From CAYXWM01 sp964468805 (GTDB taxonomy: Bacteria; Bacillota; Clostridia; Lachnospirales; WRBF01): a stretch of DNA of 64,000 nt. Under the pieces are notes generated by a model, which did no database searches, was not told where the DNA came from, and saw only the letters and a list, made by a program, of their open reading frames with translations. Positions 62,732 to 64,000 of the stretch are shown in pieces. Made by a program: the position numbers and the translations under genes. The stretch spans positions 92,244-156,243 of the forward strand of contig CAYXWM010000001.1 in the NCBI GenBank assembly GCA_964468805.1, in the 5' to 3' direction. How positions within the stretch are numbered: position 1 is the stretch's first letter; each line of letters begins with the position of its first letter.

Positions 62732-63199
62732 CTAGGCTTCGACCTCTCTAATAAGGTTCACCATTTCAATTGCACCGACCGCACAATCATATCCTTTGTT
62801 ACCTGCTTTTGAACCGGCACGCTCAATTGCTTGCTCTATATTCTCGGTTGTTAATACGCCAAACATAATGGGAATACCGCTGTTAAGTGACACATTGGCA
62901 ATGCCCTTGGATACTTCACTGCAAACATAGTCATAATGGGTTGTACTTCCTCGAATAACCGATCCAAGACATATTACAGCATCGTATTTGCCCGTTTTAG
63001 CCATTTTGGAAGCAATTAAAGGAATTTCAAATGCACCCGGCACCCATGCCACATCAGTGCAATCCTCGCTGACATTGTGCCTTTTCAAAGCGTCCAATGC
63101 ACCGCCAAGTAATTTTGATGTTATAAATTCGTTAAAACGTGCTGCTACAATTCCGACTTTCATTTCGGATGATACTAATTTTCCTTCATAAGTTTTCAT
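62732..63199 (-). CDS. ribH: 6,7-dimethyl-8-ribityllumazine synthase
   Basis: The protein has 155 residues, full length. It condenses 5-amino-6-ribitylaminouracil with dihydroxybutanone phosphate, the penultimate step of riboflavin synthesis. Typical sites are VGIVAARFNEFITSKLL, VPGAFEIP, CLGSVIRGSTTHYDYV (catalytic His) and FGVLTTENIEQA. The ATG at 63199 has AGGAGG upstream. It follows ribBA by 22 bases in the same operon and is its last gene. Confidence 0.97.
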   Translation of the reverse strand: MKTYEGKLVSSEMKVGIVAARFNEFITSKLLGGALDALKRHNVSEDCTDVAWVPGAFEIPLIASKMAKTGKYDAVICLGSVIRGSTTHYDYVCSEVSKGIANVSLNSGIPIMFGVLTTENIEQAIERAGSKAGNKGYDCAVGAIEMVNLIREVEA

Positions 63200-63221
63200 T
63201 ACGCTTATACCTCCTAAGTTT

Positions 63222-64000
63222 TTAATAGTTTAAAATATGACCCATTTTTTCTTGTTTGGTTTTAAGGTAAAATAAATCGTCCGTTGTGGCTTCCATTTGG
63301 ATGGGAATACGCTCGGTAATTTCTAAATTGTAGTCCTTTAAACCGTCTATCTTTTGAGGGTTATTTGTGAGTAACCTCAAAGTCTTGGCACCAAGGTCAC
63401 GCAAAATTTGTGCCCCTATGTAGTACTCACGCAAATCTTCATCAAAACCAAGTGCTATGTTTGCCTCAACCGTATCCATGCCATTGTCTTGCAACTTGTA
63501 AGCGTGTAATTTATTTATGAGTCCGATACCGCGACCCTCTTGACGCATATAAAGTAATATGCCACGCCCTTCTTTTTGAATCTGCATCATGGCAGAAGAC
63601 AATTGCTGTCCACAATCACAACGAATCGAACCAAAGGCATCTCCGGTCAAACATTCAGAATGAACACGGCACAGCAAATCTTTGCCATCACCGATTTCAC
63701 CTTTAACAAGAGCCACATGATGCTCGCCGGTTAATTTGTTCACGTAACAGTATGCATTGAAATCTCCGTATTTTGTAGGCATTTTGGTGACAGAAGATTG
63801 CTCCACGAGGATATCGTTTTTCTTGCGGAAATCTATCAAGGCTTTGATAGTGATAAATTTCAAATTCCACTTCTTCGCCAGTAAAATAAGCTCATCCGTG
63901 TGCATCATTGTGCCGTCTTCGCTCATGATTTCACAGCACAGACCGCATTCCGCAAGCCCTGCAAGACGCATTAAATCAACAGTCGCCTCGGTATGTCCGT
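63222..64000 (-). CDS. ribBA: RibBA, GTP cyclohydrolase II end (5' part outside window)
   Basis: The reading frame is open to the right edge of the window, so ~258 residues remain of about 400. The upstream edge (GHTEATVDLMRLAG) is the end of the dihydroxybutanone-phosphate synthase domain. The rest is GTP cyclohydrolase II: the zinc-binding cysteines in CLTGDAFGSIRCDCGQQL, the catalytic RQEGRGIGL and LRLLTNNPQKI. It supplies both precursors that RibH joins. The ATG at 63971 is internal and is not the start. Confidence 0.95.
   Translation of the reverse strand, partial: GHTEATVDLMRLAGLAECGLCCEIMSEDGTMMHTDELILLAKKWNLKFITIKALIDFRKKNDILVEQSSVTKMPTKYGDFNAYCYVNKLTGEHHVALVKGEIGDGKDLLCRVHSECLTGDAFGSIRCDCGQQLSSAMMQIQKEGRGILLYMRQEGRGIGLINKLHAYKLQDNGMDTVEANIALGFDEDLREYYIGAQILRDLGAKTLRLLTNNPQKIDGLKDYNLEITERIPIQMEATTDDLFYLKTKQEKMGHILNY

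Overview
The window looks like a chromosomal segment of an anaerobic, spore-former-type Bacillota (class Clostridia). Evidence for this is the low G+C content (about 40% by eye), AGGAGG-type ribosome binding sites, frequent TTG/GTG starts, SLH-domain and stalk-domain (copper amine oxidase N-terminal-like) surface proteins, YesM/YesN-type two-component genes, ECF sigma factors paired with DUF4179-type anti-sigma factors, and no outer-membrane proteins. No rRNA, tRNA, CRISPR array or transposase gene was seen.

Layout. 0-2.7 kb: tandem B12-binding radical SAM genes, an acetyltransferase-like gene and a decayed stalk-domain fragment. 3-9 kb: a DUF2339/DUF3999 membrane pair, then an ECF sigma/anti-sigma pair. 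9-17.5 kb: two paralogous secreted stalk-domain proteins flanking small accessory genes (AraC-GyrI regulator, QueG-like Fe-S protein, methyltransferase, stand-alone GyrI-like protein, GNAT). 17.7-44.1 kb: a large pentose/arabinan locus. Leftward it carries a LacI regulator, an L-fucose isomerase-like enzyme, a split transketolase and an FGGY kinase. Rightward it carries a YesN/YesM two-component system, a YtfQRT-YjfF-type furanose ABC transporter, an atypical ribulokinase, araA, araD and a 2550-residue cell-surface protein with two GH43 domains. 44.6-53.2 kb: a segment of visibly higher G+C with a membrane-anchored secreted protein translationally coupled to a 7TM GHKL histidine kinase, a convergent DUF6273/Ig/SLH protein and a LuxR-type regulator. 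53.3-59.9 kb: a frameshifted YdeI-family gene, a GNAT gene, a second ECF/anti-sigma pair with its own ECF-type promoter, and an OmpR-type two-component system beside a secreted helical repeat protein. 60.2-64 kb: tex, then the end of a riboflavin operon (ribH, ribBA) running off the right edge.

How it fits together. The central locus reads as a complete route. Surface GH43 enzymes release arabinose from plant arabinan, an ABC importer takes it up, AraA, an FGGY kinase and AraD convert it to xylulose-5-phosphate, and the divergent transketolase feeds it into central metabolism. A long AT-rich divergent region carries matching palindromes that could coordinate both arms.

Two families of miniature inverted-repeat elements are scattered in the window. 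Family 1 has two copies. Family 2 has two full copies and one internally deleted copy, which supplies the stop codon of the lacI-type gene. Both families begin with TATACT. Homology statements rest on reading the translated sequences, since no database search was possible.
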